This document shows positions 1-9,230 of a stretch of 64,000 nt of DNA, piece by piece. How positions within the stretch are numbered: the first letter of the stretch is position 1; each line of letters starts with the position of its first letter. A program made the translations under genes and the position numbers. Location: assembly GCF_047675955.1 (NCBI RefSeq), contig NC_132919.1, forward strand, positions 71,439,316 to 71,503,315, read 5' to 3'. A model generated the notes under the pieces. That model searched no databases. It worked only from the letters and a program-made list of their open reading frames with translations, and was not told where the DNA came from. The DNA comes from Chlorocebus sabaeus (taxonomy: Eukaryota > Chordata > Mammalia > Primates > Cercopithecidae).

Positions 1-33
1 TTGGCTTACAGGCATGAGCCACCACGCCCAGTG
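1..33 (-). mobile_element. Alu head cut by the window edge
   Basis: ttacaggcatgagccaccac then gcccagt, the 5' head of a minus-strand Alu. Confidence 0.85.
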
Positions 34-232
34 AGATGGTAACCTTAAACCTCAGATGCTCTCCAAGAGTCAAGAAGAAACTTCTAAGGTTCAGAAGAAT
101 AAGAAGAGCGCCAAAGCACATCCCAGGACAAAACTCTCCCACTCAAGCCCCAATAAAAATAACAACATAGCCAAGTCTTCAAGTCACTCCTGGGATCCTG
201 CCGGTTCACTAGGAAATGAAGCTGAGACTCAC

Positions 233-365
233 TCTCGAGGATGGGAGCACTCCGATCATTAATGTTGGTCACCTTCTTCAGCTTGGTCCCTTTGCAAATG
301 TCCTGTAAGAGGGCGCCTCGGCCCCGCTGCTCATCTCTACTCAGCTTGGGCTGCTCTGTGTTTGC
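233..365 (-). CDS. WIPF2: WIPF2 coding exon with WH2 motif (residues 22-65)
   Basis: Read on the minus strand, an acceptor (cttatcctccag) is followed by an open 133-nt exon and a GTGAGT donor. It encodes 44 residues plus one base (phase 1 exit). The reading starts ANTEQPKLSRDEQ and contains LLQDICKGTKLKKV, a WH2 core of the LLxxIxxGxxLKKV type, then TNINDRSAPILE. This matches WIPF2 residues 22-65 as I know the protein; the paralogue WIPF1 is similar but differs here. In the family, WH2 binds monomeric actin, while the WASP/N-WASP-binding region lies at the C-terminus, outside this window. WIPF2 acts in the cytoplasm in actin assembly and is a proline-rich protein of about 440 residues. The exon joins the 9168-9230 exon in phase 0 (CAG|GCA). 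No frameshift or stop is seen. Confidence is high because both splice sites and the frame agree. Confidence 0.95.
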
Positions 366-413
366 CTGGAGGATAAGAGAAATGTAAGTTCACCCTAAAT
401 AGTTCCCTTTATC

Positions 414-711
414 GGCCAGGTGCAGTGGCTCACACCTGTAATCCCAACACTTTGGGAGGCCAAGGCAGGTGGATCACTTGAGGTCAAGAGTTCGAGACCA
501 TCCTGGCCAACATGGTGAAACCCCGTCTCTACTAAAAATACAAAAAATTAGCCAGGCATGGTGGCACATGCTGTAATCCCAGCTACTCGGGAGGCTGAGA
601 CAGGAGAATCGCTTGAACCCAGGAGTTGGAGGTTGCAGTGAGCCGAGATCACACCACTGCACTCCAGCCTGGGCAACAGGGCGAGAATGCGTCTGCAAGA
701 AAAAAAAAAAA
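414..711 (+). mobile_element. AluS-type, full length
   Basis: Starts GGCCAGGTGCAGTGG and ends in an A tail. Flanked by the direct repeat agttccctttatc (401-413 and 711-723). Confidence 0.95.
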
Positions 712-723
712 AGTTCCCTTTAT

Positions 724-995
724 CACAAGCTTGGGATAAATGACTTAAAGCAAACGGGATTCCTTGAAATATCTGTCTAACGTCATTAGATATATATGCC
801 AAAGAGCAATATCAATGTGCATCATCCTTTTCAGTTTTTTCCCTCCTGTTCTATCTTCTGTGAAGGAGCTCCATTTCCTTCTTATTCAGAAGCTTCTGAT
901 GGGAGGCCTGCAGTAATACTTAGTTATCTTTGTGATAGTCTGGATGTGAGACACTGTGTATGTACGTTAATGCGTATCATCACCATCAAGGCAAA
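724..995. other. unique intronic DNA
   Basis: No recognisable repeat and no convincing open frame; AT-rich intron sequence. Confidence 0.5.
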
Positions 996-997
996 AT

Positions 998-1195
998 TTA
1001 GTGAGTCCCTACTATGACTTACGCACTGTGGTAAGCACAATATTTGCCTTAGCTGATTTAAATCTCGAAACCTTTCCATGAGAAAGGTATTATTATCAGT
1101 GTTGCCATTTGGAAAGGGTGGGCCAGACGCTGAATAGCTATCTAAGGTCATGCAACTAATAAACGATAAAACAAGAGTCCAAACTCCAACAGTGA
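998..1195 (-). repeat. MIR element
   Basis: Reads like a reversed MIR: gtgagtccctactatgactt, then gcactgtggtaagc, then ttattatcag, then aaggtcatgcaactaataa. Diverged, as expected for this age. Confidence 0.75.
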
Positions 1196-1249
1196 CACTA
1201 AAAACTCATATCCTATCTCAACTAACATACCCTACTGTCTCCCTGTTAC

Positions 1250-1395
1250 TTCAATTTAACCTCTAAATAAAGTTATAAAGTAAACTATATTATTCTCATT
1301 CCAAAGATGAGGAAATAAAGGTAATGTCACATCATTAATAAAAAAACAGCCAAGATTTGAATGCTCTGATTGTCTCAAAGCCCCAGGCGTTTTCT
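1250..1395 (-). repeat. MIR-like fragment
   Basis: tattctcattccaaagatgaggaaa and the following agccaagatttgaatg follow the reversed MIR order (cattttacagatgaggaaa ... gccaggattcgaa). Weak match. Confidence 0.5.
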
Positions 1396-1421
1396 ATTCT
1401 CTGATTGCTTTTTTCGTTTTT

Positions 1422-1601
1422 GTTTTTTTTTTTTTTTTTTTTGAGACAGGGTCTTATTCTGTCATCCAGGCTGGAGTGCAGTGGCACGATCACTGCTCAC
1501 TGCAGCCTCAATTTCCCAGGCCCAAGTGATCCTCTCACTTCAGCCTCCCCAGTAGCTGGAACTACAGGTACATGCCACCACATCTGGCTAATTTTTGTAA
1601 C
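1422..1601 (-). mobile_element. AluJ-type right arm, truncated
   Basis: A T tract, then gagacagggtcttattctg, stopping at gctaatttttgtaa. The left arm is absent. Confidence 0.85.
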
Positions 1602-1825
1602 CTTTCAACAACATGGTTCTTTTCAGGTTCTTCATCTTCCACTTACCTCTTAAACCTCATTTCCCAGAGTTCTATCCTCAGCCTCTATTCAAATGCTCCT
1701 GGGCACACCCACCCCGTCCCAGGGCTTGATTGCCACCATAACTCCCCAAATCTTAAATATGTGTATCTCGTCCTCACGCCTCTGACCTGAGCTTCATACA
1801 CTGCAGTATAAAAAATGATGCATGC

Positions 1826-2138
1826 GGCCAGGCGCAGTGGCTCATGCCTGTAATCCCAGTACTTTGGGAGGCTGAGGTGGGCGGATTGTGAGGTTGAGAG
1901 ATCGAGACCATCCTGGCCAACATGGTGAAACCCCATCTCTACTAAAAATATAAAAAAATTAGCCAGGTGCGGTGGCACGTGCCTGTAATCCCAGCTACTC
2001 AGGAGGCTGAGGCAGGAGAATCACTTGAACCTGGGAGGCAGAGATTGAAGTAAGCCGAGATCATGCCACTGAACTCCAGCCTGGTGACAGAGTGAGACAT
2101 CGCTTCAAGATTTAAAAAAAAAAAAAAAAAAAAAAAAA
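1826..2138 (+). mobile_element. AluS-type, full length
   Basis: Runs from GGCCAGGCGCAGTGG to a 25-base A tail. The flanking gatgcatgc and ttcatgcatgc are an imperfect TSD; the next Alu starts right after the downstream copy. Confidence 0.95.
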
Positions 2139-2149
2139 TTCATGCATGC

Positions 2150-2452
2150 GGCCGGGCGCAGTGGCTCATGCCTGTAATTCCAACACTTTGGGAGGCCGAG
2201 GCAGGTGGATCACCTGAGGTTGGGAGTTCAGGACCAGCCTGACCAACATGGAGAAACCCCGTCTTTACTAAAAATACAAAAATTAGCCTGGCATGGTGGC
2301 ACAGGCCTGTAATCCCAGTTACTTGGAAGGCTGAGCCAGGAGAATTGCTTGAACCCAGGAGGCAAAGGCTGCGGTGAGCCAAGATCCCAACATTGCACTC
2401 CAGCCTAGGCAACAAGAACAAAGCTCCATCTCAAAAAATAAAAATAAAAAAA
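2150..2452 (+). mobile_element. AluS-type, full length
   Basis: Starts GGCCGGGCGCAGTGG 11 bases after the previous A tail, giving a tandem same-strand pair. Its tail is aaaataaaaataaaaaaaaa. Confidence 0.95.
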
Positions 2453-2505
2453 AAGATGCAAGTTAAAACATAGTAACTACCAACTGGTAAAGGTTAAAAT
2501 CAGAA

Positions 2506-2800
2506 GGCCAGGCATGGTGGCTCACGCCTACAATCCCAGCACTTTGGGAGGCCAAGGCGGTAGATCAAGAGGTCAGGAGACCGAGACCATCCTGGCCAAC
2601 ATGCTGAAACCCCGTCTCTATTAAAAACACAAAAATTAGCCAGGTGTGGTGGCATGCACCTGCAGTCCCAGCTACTCAGGAGGTTGAGGTAGGAGATTTG
2701 CTTGAACCTGGGAGGCGGAGGTTGCAGTAAGCTGAGATCGCACCACTGCACTCCAGCCTGGGTGACAGAGCGAGACTCCGCCTCAAAAAAAAAAAAAAAT
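2506..2800 (+). mobile_element. AluS-type, full length
   Basis: Starts GGCCAGGCATGGTGG. The A tail runs directly into a T run (to about 2810), forming a short A/T palindrome. Confidence 0.93.
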
Positions 2801-2834
2801 TTTTTTTTTTACTAAAGAGACTGTAAAAACTTAC

Positions 2835-2922
2835 TGAAGGCAGGGTTCATGAAGGCAGGAACCACCGTTCACTGCTGCAGAGTGCCTGGCACAGAGAGGA
2901 AGCTCAAAAAATGCACAGGATG
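2835..2922 (+). repeat. L2 3' end
   Basis: ggcagg...caccgttcactgctgcagagtgcctggcacagag...aagctcaaaaaatgcac follows the L2 terminal pattern (gttcactgctgta..gtgcctggcaca..gctcaataaat). Confidence 0.75.
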
Positions 2923-3247
2923 GGCCGGGCGTGGTGGCTCACACCCGTAATCCCAGCACTTTTGGAGACCGAGGTGGGTGGATTATGAGGTCAGGAGTTC
3001 GAGACCAGCCTGGCCAACATGGCGAAACCCCGTCTATACTAAAAATAGAAAAATCAGCCTGGCATGGTGGTGCATGCCTGTAATCTCAGCTACTTGGGAG
3101 GCTGAGGCAGAAGAATCGTTTGAACCTGGGAGGCAGAGGTTGCAGTGAGGCGAGATCACACCACCGTACTCTAGCCTGGCTGACAGAGCAAGACTCTGTT
3201 TCAAAAAATAAATAAATAAGTAAATAAAATTTAAAAATGAAAAATAA
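2923..3247 (+). mobile_element. AluS-type, full length
   Basis: TSD atgcacaggatg on both sides (2911-2922, 3248-3259). The tail has diverged to aaataaataaataagtaaat. Confidence 0.95.
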
Positions 3248-3391
3248 ATGCACAGGATGAATAACTACTCTATGGTAGTCGTAAGGATTCAGGGAAAAGG
3301 GAATTTTTATACTACCTAGGGTAAGATAAATTGGTATAATCTTTCTAGAAAGCAATTTAACAATATGTATCAAAAGCCTTAAAAATGTCCA

Positions 3392-3679
3392 GGCCAGGTG
3401 CAGTGGCTCATGCCTGCAATCCCAGCACTTTAGGAGGCCCAGGCAGGCAGATCACCTGAGGTCAGGAGTTTGAGACCAGCCTGGCCAACATAATGTAACC
3501 CTGTCTCTACTAAAAATATAAAATTAGCCAAGCATAGTGGCACACGCCTGTAGTTCCAGCTACTTGGGAGGCTAAGGCAGGAGACTCGCTTGAACCCGAG
3601 AGGCAGAGGTTGCACTGAGCTGAGATCGTGCCATCGCACTCTAGGCGACAAGAGCGAAACTCCGTCTCAAAAAAAAAAA
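3392..3679 (+). mobile_element. AluS-type, full length
   Basis: Inserted in the L1M fragment. The flanking ccttaaaaatgt and gcttgaaaatgt are the imperfect TSD. Confidence 0.93.
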
Positions 3680-3744
3680 GGCTTGAAAATGTGTGGCACA
3701 AGAATTCTACTTCTAGGAATTCATTTTAAGACAACAACTGGACA

Positions 3745-4052
3745 GGCCAGGCATGGTGGCTCAAGCCTGTAATCCCAGCACTTTGGGAGGCCGAGACGGG
3801 TGGATCGGGAGGTTGGGAGATTGAGACCATCCTGGCTAACACGGTGAAATCCCATCTCTACTAAAAAATACAAAAAACAAATAGCCGGGCGAGGTGGCGG
3901 GCGCCTGTAGTCCCAGCTACTCGGGAGGCTGAGACAGGAGAATGGCGTAAACTCAGGAGGCGGAGCTTGCAGTGAGCTGAGATCCGGCCATTGCACTCCA
4001 CTCCAGCCTGGGCGACAGAGCGAGACTCTGTCTCAAAAAAAAAAAAAAAAAA
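3745..4052 (+). mobile_element. AluY, Old World monkey type
   Basis: Carries gcgaggtggcgggcgcctg and gagatccggcca. A small local duplication (cactccactccagcc) sits in the right arm. TSD acaactggaca (3734-3744 and 4054-4064). Confidence 0.95.
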
Positions 4053-4240
4053 ACAACTGGACAAGTGCACAAAGATGCTAATAATGGCAATAAACTATTT
4101 CTAATGGCATAAAACTGAAAATAATCTAAAAGCTAAATCAAAAGGAACAATGATAATATAAGCATACAATGGAATGCCAATTAAGCTCTCAAATATTTAA
4201 AAGTAAATATCTTTTTATAGCAATAATGTTTGACACAATC

Positions 4241-4529
4241 TTTTTTTTTTTTTTTTTGGAGACAGACTCTCCCTCTCTTGCTCAGGCCAGAGTGCAGTGG
4301 TGTGATCTCGGCTCACTGCAAGCTCTGCCTCCCAGATTCGAGAGATTCTAGTGCCTCAGCCTCCCAAAGAGCTGCGACAACAGGCGTATGCCACCACACA
4401 TGGCTACTTTTTTTTTGTATTTTTAGAAGAGATGGGGTTTCGTCATGTTGGCCAGGCTGGTCTCAAACTCCTGACCTCAGGTGATCCACCTGCCTTGGCC
4501 TCCCAAAGTGTGGCCACTGCACCTGGCCT
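4241..4529 (-). mobile_element. Alu, internally deleted
   Basis: Complete except that the gctgggattacaggcgtga block near its 5' end is missing (aaagtg|tggccactgcacc). Confidence 0.9.
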
Positions 4530-4562
4530 CGTCAAGTAAAACATTTTGAAAAACAATACATA

Positions 4563-4865
4563 TGACCTGGTGTGGTGGCTCACACTTGTAATCCCAATAC
4601 TGGGAAACTGAGGTAGGTGGATCATCTGAGGTCATGAGTTCAAGACAAGCCTGGCCAACTTGGTGAAACCCCGTCTGTACTAAAAATACAAAAGTTAGCT
4701 GGACATAGTGGTGAACACCTGAAGTCCCAGCCACTCGTGTGGCTGAGGCATGAGAATCATTTGAACCCGGGAGGCGGAGGCTGCAGTGGGCTGAGATCAC
4801 GCCACTGTACTCCAGCCTGGGTGACAGTGAGATCCTGTCTCACAAAAAAAAAAAAAAGAAAAAAG
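4563..4865 (+). mobile_element. AluS-type
   Basis: Starts at cctggtgtggtggctcac, ends in an interrupted A tail, and is diverged throughout. Confidence 0.9.
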
Positions 4866-4884
4866 ATTTCACTTTCTGAATATC

Positions 4885-5056
4885 TTTTTTTTTTTTTGAG
4901 ACACAGTCTCACTCTGACTGGCTAACTTTTGTATTTTTAGTAGAGACAGGGTTTCACTATGTTGGCCAGGCTGGTCTCAAACTCCTGACCTTGTGATCCA
5001 TCCGCCTCAGTCTCCCAAAGTGCTGGGATTACAGGCGTGAGCCACCACACCTGGCC
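4885..5056 (-). mobile_element. Alu with large internal deletion
   Basis: After gagacacagtctcactctga the sequence jumps to ctggctaacttttg, so most of the right arm is gone. The left arm is complete to cctggcc. Confidence 0.9.
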
Positions 5057-5065
5057 TCTAAATAA

Positions 5066-5355
5066 TTTTTTTTTTTACATGGAGTCTCGCTCTGTTGCCC
5101 AGGCTGGAGTGTAGTGGTGCAATCTCGACTCACTGCAAGCTCCGCCTCCTGGGTTCACGCCATTCTCCTGACTCAGCCTCTGAGTGGCTGGGACTACAGG
5201 TGCCCACCACCATGCCCAGCTAATTTTTTCTATTTTTAGTAGAGACGGGGTTTCACCGTCTTAGCCAGGATGGTCTCGATCTCCTGACCTCATGATCCGC
5301 TTGCCTCGGCCTCCCAAAGTGCTAGGATTATAGGCATGAGCCACCGTGTCCGGCC
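5066..5355 (-). mobile_element. AluY-type
   Basis: Reads caagctccgcctcctgggtt and cacgccattctcctgac, the AluY right-arm states. Confidence 0.92.
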
Positions 5356-5417
5356 CCCCTCTAAATATCTCGACTCCACTATCCATGCTGATAGCTTTAG
5401 TTTAGACCTAAATTTTC

Positions 5418-5728
5418 TTTTTCTTTTTCTTTTTTTTTTTTTCTGGGATGGAGTCTTGCTCTGTTGCCCAGGCAGGAGTGTAATAGTGCGATCTCCACTC
5501 ACTACAACCTCCACCTCCTGGGTTCAAGTGATTCTCCCAACTTAGCCTCCCTGGTAGCTGGGATTATAGGCACCCACCATCATGCCCGGCTAACTTTTTT
5601 TGTATTTTTATAGAGATGGGCTGTCATTATGTTGGCCAGGCTGGTCCTGAACTCCCGACCTCAGGTGATTCGCCCGCCTCAGCCTGCCACAGTGCTGGGA
5701 TTACAGGCATGCGCCACTGTGCCCAGCC
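5418..5728 (-). mobile_element. AluS-type
   Basis: TSD ttagacctaaattttc (5402-5417 and 5729-5744). Confidence 0.95.
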
Positions 5729-5972
5729 TTAGACCTAAATTTTCAAAGGCAACAGGCCTCTGTCTCCAGGCTCGACCCCAACCCCAGTCCCCCAGACTGT
5801 ATTGGAAAGGTGCAAAAACAGGTTACTCTTGCTGCTGAAAATATTTCAACAACTCCTCATGATGGTCAGAAGAAAAATCTAAACCCTCAGCTTACATTTC
5901 CAGCTGCATCTGCTACCACATCCCCTCAAGCAATAATCTAAACCTCTATATGCTTTCTTACAAATCAGCACG

Positions 5973-6350
5973 AGGCCAGCACAGTGGCCCACACCTGTAA
6001 TCCCAGCACTTTGGGAGGTCCAGGCAAGAGGATCACTTGAAGCCAGGAGTTCAAGACCAGTCTAGGCAACAAAGTGAGACTCTGCATTTACCAAAAAAAA
6101 AAAAAAATTTTTTTTTTTTTGGAGACAAAGTTTCAAGTGCTGGGATTACAGGCATGAGCCACTGCACCCAGCCTAAAAAAAATTTTTTTTAAATTAGCTA
6201 CAAGCAGTGTCATGCACATGTAGTCCCCTCTACTTAGGAGGCTGAGGCAAGCGGATCACTGAGCCCAGGAATTAGAGGCTGCAGTGAGTTATGATCACAA
6301 CCACTGCACTCCAGCCTAGGCAACAGAGTGAGACCCTGTCTCATTCATTC
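5973..6350 (+). mobile_element. AluJ-type, split in its middle linker
   Basis: The left arm is 5973-6107 and the right arm about 6175-6350. Between them lies a short minus-strand Alu remnant. The right arm has the old form (gaggctgcagtgagttatgatc). Confidence 0.85.
6108..6174 (-). mobile_element. 67-bp internally deleted mini-Alu
   Basis: A T run plus ggagacaaagttt joined straight to caagtgctgggattacaggc...cccagcc. Only the two extreme ends of an Alu remain, lying in the A-rich linker of the surrounding AluJ. Confidence 0.8.
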
Positions 6351-6359
6351 ATTAATTAA

Positions 6360-6541
6360 TACCAAATCAGTATCTTTCCACATGCTGTTTCCTCAGCTTC
6401 AAGTGCCCTCCCTCCCTCCTTTCTTTCTGGCTAAGCTCTACTCATGGTTTAAGACTCAGCTCAAGTATCACCACCTACCTAAAAGCCTTCATTGACTGCC
6501 TCCTCTTTCTACCCCGACTATAACCATACAAGCTCTGCTTT
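6360..6541 (+). repeat. L2-like fragment
   Basis: ccacatgctgtttcctcagc, tggctaagctctactcatgg, gactcagctcaagtatcacc and gccttcattgactgcctcc follow the L2 3' region in order. Confidence 0.7.
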
Positions 6542-6799
6542 ATTTTTTTCAGACAGAGTCTCACTCTGTCACCCAGGCTGGAGTGCAGCGGCGTGATCTC
6601 AGCTCACTGCAACGTCTGACTCCCTAGTTCAAGCGATTCTCCTGCCTCAGCCTCTCGAGTAGCTGGGATTACAGGCAAATGCCACCGCGCACAGCTAATT
6701 TTTGTATTTTTAGTAGAGATGGGGTTTCACCACGTTGGCCAGGATGTCTCGATCTCCTGACCTTGTGATCTGCTCATCTCGGCCTCCCAAAGTGCTGGG
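6542..6799 (-). mobile_element. Alu lacking its 5' head
   Basis: Complete from the tail to cccaaagtgctggg, then abruptly joined to the middle of another Alu at about 6800. Confidence 0.85.
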
Positions 6800-7036
6800 T
6801 GCAATCTCTGCCTCTAGAGTTCAAGTGATTCACCTGCCTCAGCCTCCCAAGCAGCTGGGATTACTGGCTCCCAACCACCACACTCAGCTAATTTTTGTCT
6901 TTTCAGTACAGATGGGAGTAGAGATGGGGTTTCGCCGTGTTGGCCAGGCTGGTCTCAAACTTCGGACGTCAACTGATCGACCCGCCTTGGCCTCCCAGAG
7001 TGCTGGGACTACAGGTGTGAGCCACCATGCCCGGCC
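6800..7036 (-). mobile_element. Alu lacking its 3' tail
   Basis: Begins inside the right arm at tgcaatctctgcctc and has a complete head (catgcccggcc). It also carries a small duplication, cagatgggagtagagatggg. Confidence 0.85.
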
Positions 7037-7149
7037 AAGCCATGCTTTTATCTACTTCATTTATTGGGCTTCCACACAAAACTTCATCTAAAAGGCGGTT
7101 CATACATATTATTAAAACAAAATGTCTAAAAACTACAGGCTATGAAAAC

Positions 7150-7260
7150 AAACAGAAGTGGGTAAACCTGAACTCTAGTTGTAGTTCTGAAACAAATTAG
7201 ATAGGCAAGTCACTTTTCCTCTTCAGGGTACAATTTCTCAACTGTTAAACACTTAACATA
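7150..7260 (+). repeat. MIR-like fragment
   Basis: aacctgaactctagttgtagttc, then aggcaagtcacttttcctcttcagg, then caatttctcaactg follow the MIR core at low identity. Confidence 0.5.
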
Positions 7261-7261
7261 T

Positions 7262-7311
7262 ACACATAAACACACATACACACCTATGCATGCACGCATA
7301 CACACACCCGT
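7262..7311 (+). repeat. CA-rich simple repeat
   Basis: Imperfect (CA)n: acacataaacacacatacacacc, then gcatacacacaccc. Confidence 0.8.
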
Positions 7312-7385
7312 GGCCTATTCTTCTCTGAAGTTACTTTTACTTCCAAATTTTACAAAAATAGAATGCATACAGGTTCCTTTGGTTC

Positions 7386-7852
7386 CTTTTTTTTTTTTTT
7401 TGAGACGGAGTCTCACCGGGCGCGGTGGCTCACGCCTGTAATCCCAGCTCTCAGGGAGGCAGAGGCGGGAGGATAGCTTGAGCCCAAGAGTTCGAGACCT
7501 GCCTGGGTAATATAGCGAGACCTCATTCTCCACAAAAAGGAAAAAAACAAACAAACAAACAAACAACAAAAGAGACAGAGTCTCGTTCTGTCGCCCACGC
7601 TGGAAAGCAGTGGCATGATATCCGCTCACTGCAAGCTCTGCCTCCCAGGTTCACGCCATTCTCCTGCCTGAGCCTTCCAAGTAGCTGGGACTACAGGAGC
7701 CTGCCACCACGCCCGGCTAATTTTTTGTATTTTTTCGTAGAGACGGGGTTTCACTGTGTTAGCCAGAACAGTCTCAATCTCCTGACCTCGTGATCCGCCC
7801 GCCTCGGCCTCCCAAAGTGCTGGGATTACAGGCATGAACCACTGTGCCCAGC
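7386..7852 (-). mobile_element. AluY, split near its tail by a BC200 pseudogene
   Basis: The T tail and gagacggagtctc (to 7415) are separated from the body (7572-7852) by the 7416-7571 insertion. The body has caagctctgcctcccaggtt and cacgccattctcc. Confidence 0.93.
7416..7571 (+). pseudogene. BCYRN1: BC200 (brain cytoplasmic) RNA retropseudogene
   Basis: This resembles an Alu left monomer but has the states specific to BC200 RNA as I remember it. It reads cccagctctcagggagg where Alus have cagcactttggg, then gaggatagcttgagccc, then gacctgcctgggtaatatag and cattctccacaaaaagg, and continues into an A-rich region. The unique C-rich 3' domain of BC200 is absent, so it is a 3'-truncated copy. It is flanked by gagacggagtctc (7402-7414) and gagacagagtctc (7572-7584), a 13-bp TSD with one mismatch, so it arrived by L1-type retrotransposition into the AluY. 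BC200 is a dendritic translational-control RNA; this copy is probably non-functional. A related FLAM monomer is the alternative, but the BC200-specific positions argue against that. Confidence 0.85.
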
Positions 7853-7863
7853 ACCCCCCCGCC

Positions 7864-8154
7864 CTTTTTTTTCCTGAGACGAAGTCTCGCTCTGTCACCC
7901 AGGCCAGAGTGTGGCGTGATCTCAGCTCACTACAACCTCCACCTCCTGGGTTCAAGCAATTCTCCTGCTTCAGCCTCCTGAGTGGCTGGGATTACATGCA
8001 CCTGCCACCACACCTAGCTAATTTTTGTATTTTTAGCAGAAACAGGACTTCACCATGTTGGCCAGGCTGGTTGTGAACTCCTGACCTCAAGCAATTCGCC
8101 TATCTCAGCCTCCCAAAGTGTTGGGATTACAGGTGTGAGCCACCGCGCCTGGCC
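7864..8154 (-). mobile_element. AluS-type
   Basis: A C tract (7854-7861) precedes its T tail. The head ends ccgcgcctggcc, followed by caggttccc, which resembles the ggttcc motif upstream of the previous Alu. Confidence 0.92.
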
Positions 8155-8408
8155 TCAGGTTCCCTCTTTCTCATGTGAAACCAGGTATCACAATCCAGGT
8201 ATGGTTAAAGTAGCTTCCTGTTTGGTTCAAAAACCACATTGCTTTTTTTCCTATTATTGAATCTTTCAGTCTTCGAACCAACACATTTCAAAAACTCCTT
8301 TCCTTCTTGATAAGGTGTTGGACTTGATGGACTTGGCTTTAAAATGAACTGATTTTGAATAGAAAAGATGATGAAGTGGTATCAAGAGACAACCACTAAG
8401 AATCCTCA
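8155..8408. other. unique intronic DNA
   Basis: No repeat family or open frame recognised. Confidence 0.5.
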
Positions 8409-8703
8409 GGCTGAGTGCGGGGGCTCACGCCTGCAAACCCAGCACTTTGGGAGGCCGAGGCGGGAGGATCACGAGGTCATGAGTTCAAGACCAGCCTGGC
8501 CAACATGGTGAAATCCCATCTCTACTAAAAATACAAAAATCAGCCGGGTGTGGTGGCGCATGCCTGTAATCCCAGCTACTTAGGAGGTGAGGCAGGAGAA
8601 TCTCTTGAACCTAGGAGGTGGAGGTTGCAGTGAGCCGAGACCGTACCACTGCACGCCAGCCTAGGCAACAGAGCGAGACTGTCTCCAAAAAAAAAAAAAA
8701 AAA
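8409..8703 (+). mobile_element. AluS-type
   Basis: Starts ggctgagtgcgggggctcac. The A tail ends before gttcctcgcc. Confidence 0.93.
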
Positions 8704-9167
8704 GGTTCCTCGCCACTTTTTTCTCAAAAATGCCAAAGAAACAACAAACTAACTTTTATACAGCAAATAGTTTTAGGGGAAAACACTAGCTCCTACTCCA
8801 ATGCCACCTGTCCAAATCTCCATTTAGAGTGAACTAGGACAAGGAAACCAGATATGCCATTATGGTCCTAAGAGGACATCTCAGGAATCAGAACCAGCTG
8901 AAGAAGATGGACTTGTTTGTTCTCCACCTTCCTATACCACATGTCATTGATTATACACTACGTCTTGTACAAGGAAGCCCTATGTATCCTTTAATACTAT
9001 GAATAACAATCTGGAATGTTAAAAACAGAATTAAAGAATAGGAATGCTACGGGTAGGAAAATCTAGAAATTTTAACCAAAAGGGGTTAAAAAATAATAAT
9101 AATATGTGAGTACCATCAACCTATTTACTCGAAGGTTTTGAGATAGCCTGATGGAAGGACTACCTAC
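8704..9167. other. WIPF2: unique intronic DNA next to the start exon
   Basis: Repeat-free sequence containing the downstream intron edge of the start exon (GTAGGT donor read on the minus strand at 9167-9162). No other exon-like segment was found. Confidence 0.55.
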
Positions 9168-9230
9168 CTGATGAAACGTGGGAGGTGGAGGAGGGCCAGG
9201 TGGGGGTGGCGGGGGAGGAGGAATTGGCAT
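9168..9230 (-). CDS. WIPF2: WIPF2 first coding exon, coding part (residues 1-21)
   Basis: On the minus strand ATG at 9230-9228 opens MPIPPPPPPPPGPPPPP and then TFHQ. This is the polyproline N-terminus of WIPF2; WIPF1 starts MPVPPPPAPPPPP instead. The exon ends CAG|GTAGGT and joins the WH2 exon in phase 0. The start codon context is AAGAATGC (A at -3, C at +4), which is adequate. In this family, N-terminal proline runs serve as profilin-binding sites. Both paralogues place this short coding stretch just before the WH2 motif, which supports the identification. Upstream ATGs lie in the same exon. Confidence 0.95.

Larger units (their letters stand above)
3260..4238 (+). repeat. L1M fragment split by two Alus
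   Basis: gaaagcaatttaacaatatgtatc...ccttaaaaatg, then aattctacttctaggaatt, then gtgcacaaagatgctaataatggcaata and catacaatggaatgcc. This is the known order near the 3' end of old L1s, interrupted at about 3392-3679 and 3745-4052. Confidence 0.75.
366..9167 (-). other. WIPF2: WIPF2 intron between the start exon and the WH2 exon
   Basis: Bounded by GTAGGT on the start-exon side and a pyrimidine-rich stretch ending in CAG on the WH2-exon side, this 8.8-kb intron is filled mainly with Alus plus MIR, L2 and L1M remnants. No further exon-like open segment with paired splice sites was seen in it. Confidence 0.9.

Noticed and set aside
56..262. Plus-strand open frame over the WH2 exon
   Set aside because: It is the antisense shadow of the WIPF2 exon.
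7416..7571. Functional BC200 gene
   Set aside because: It lacks the unique 3' domain, has several changes and sits as a TSD-flanked insertion in an AluY, so it is treated as a pseudogene.
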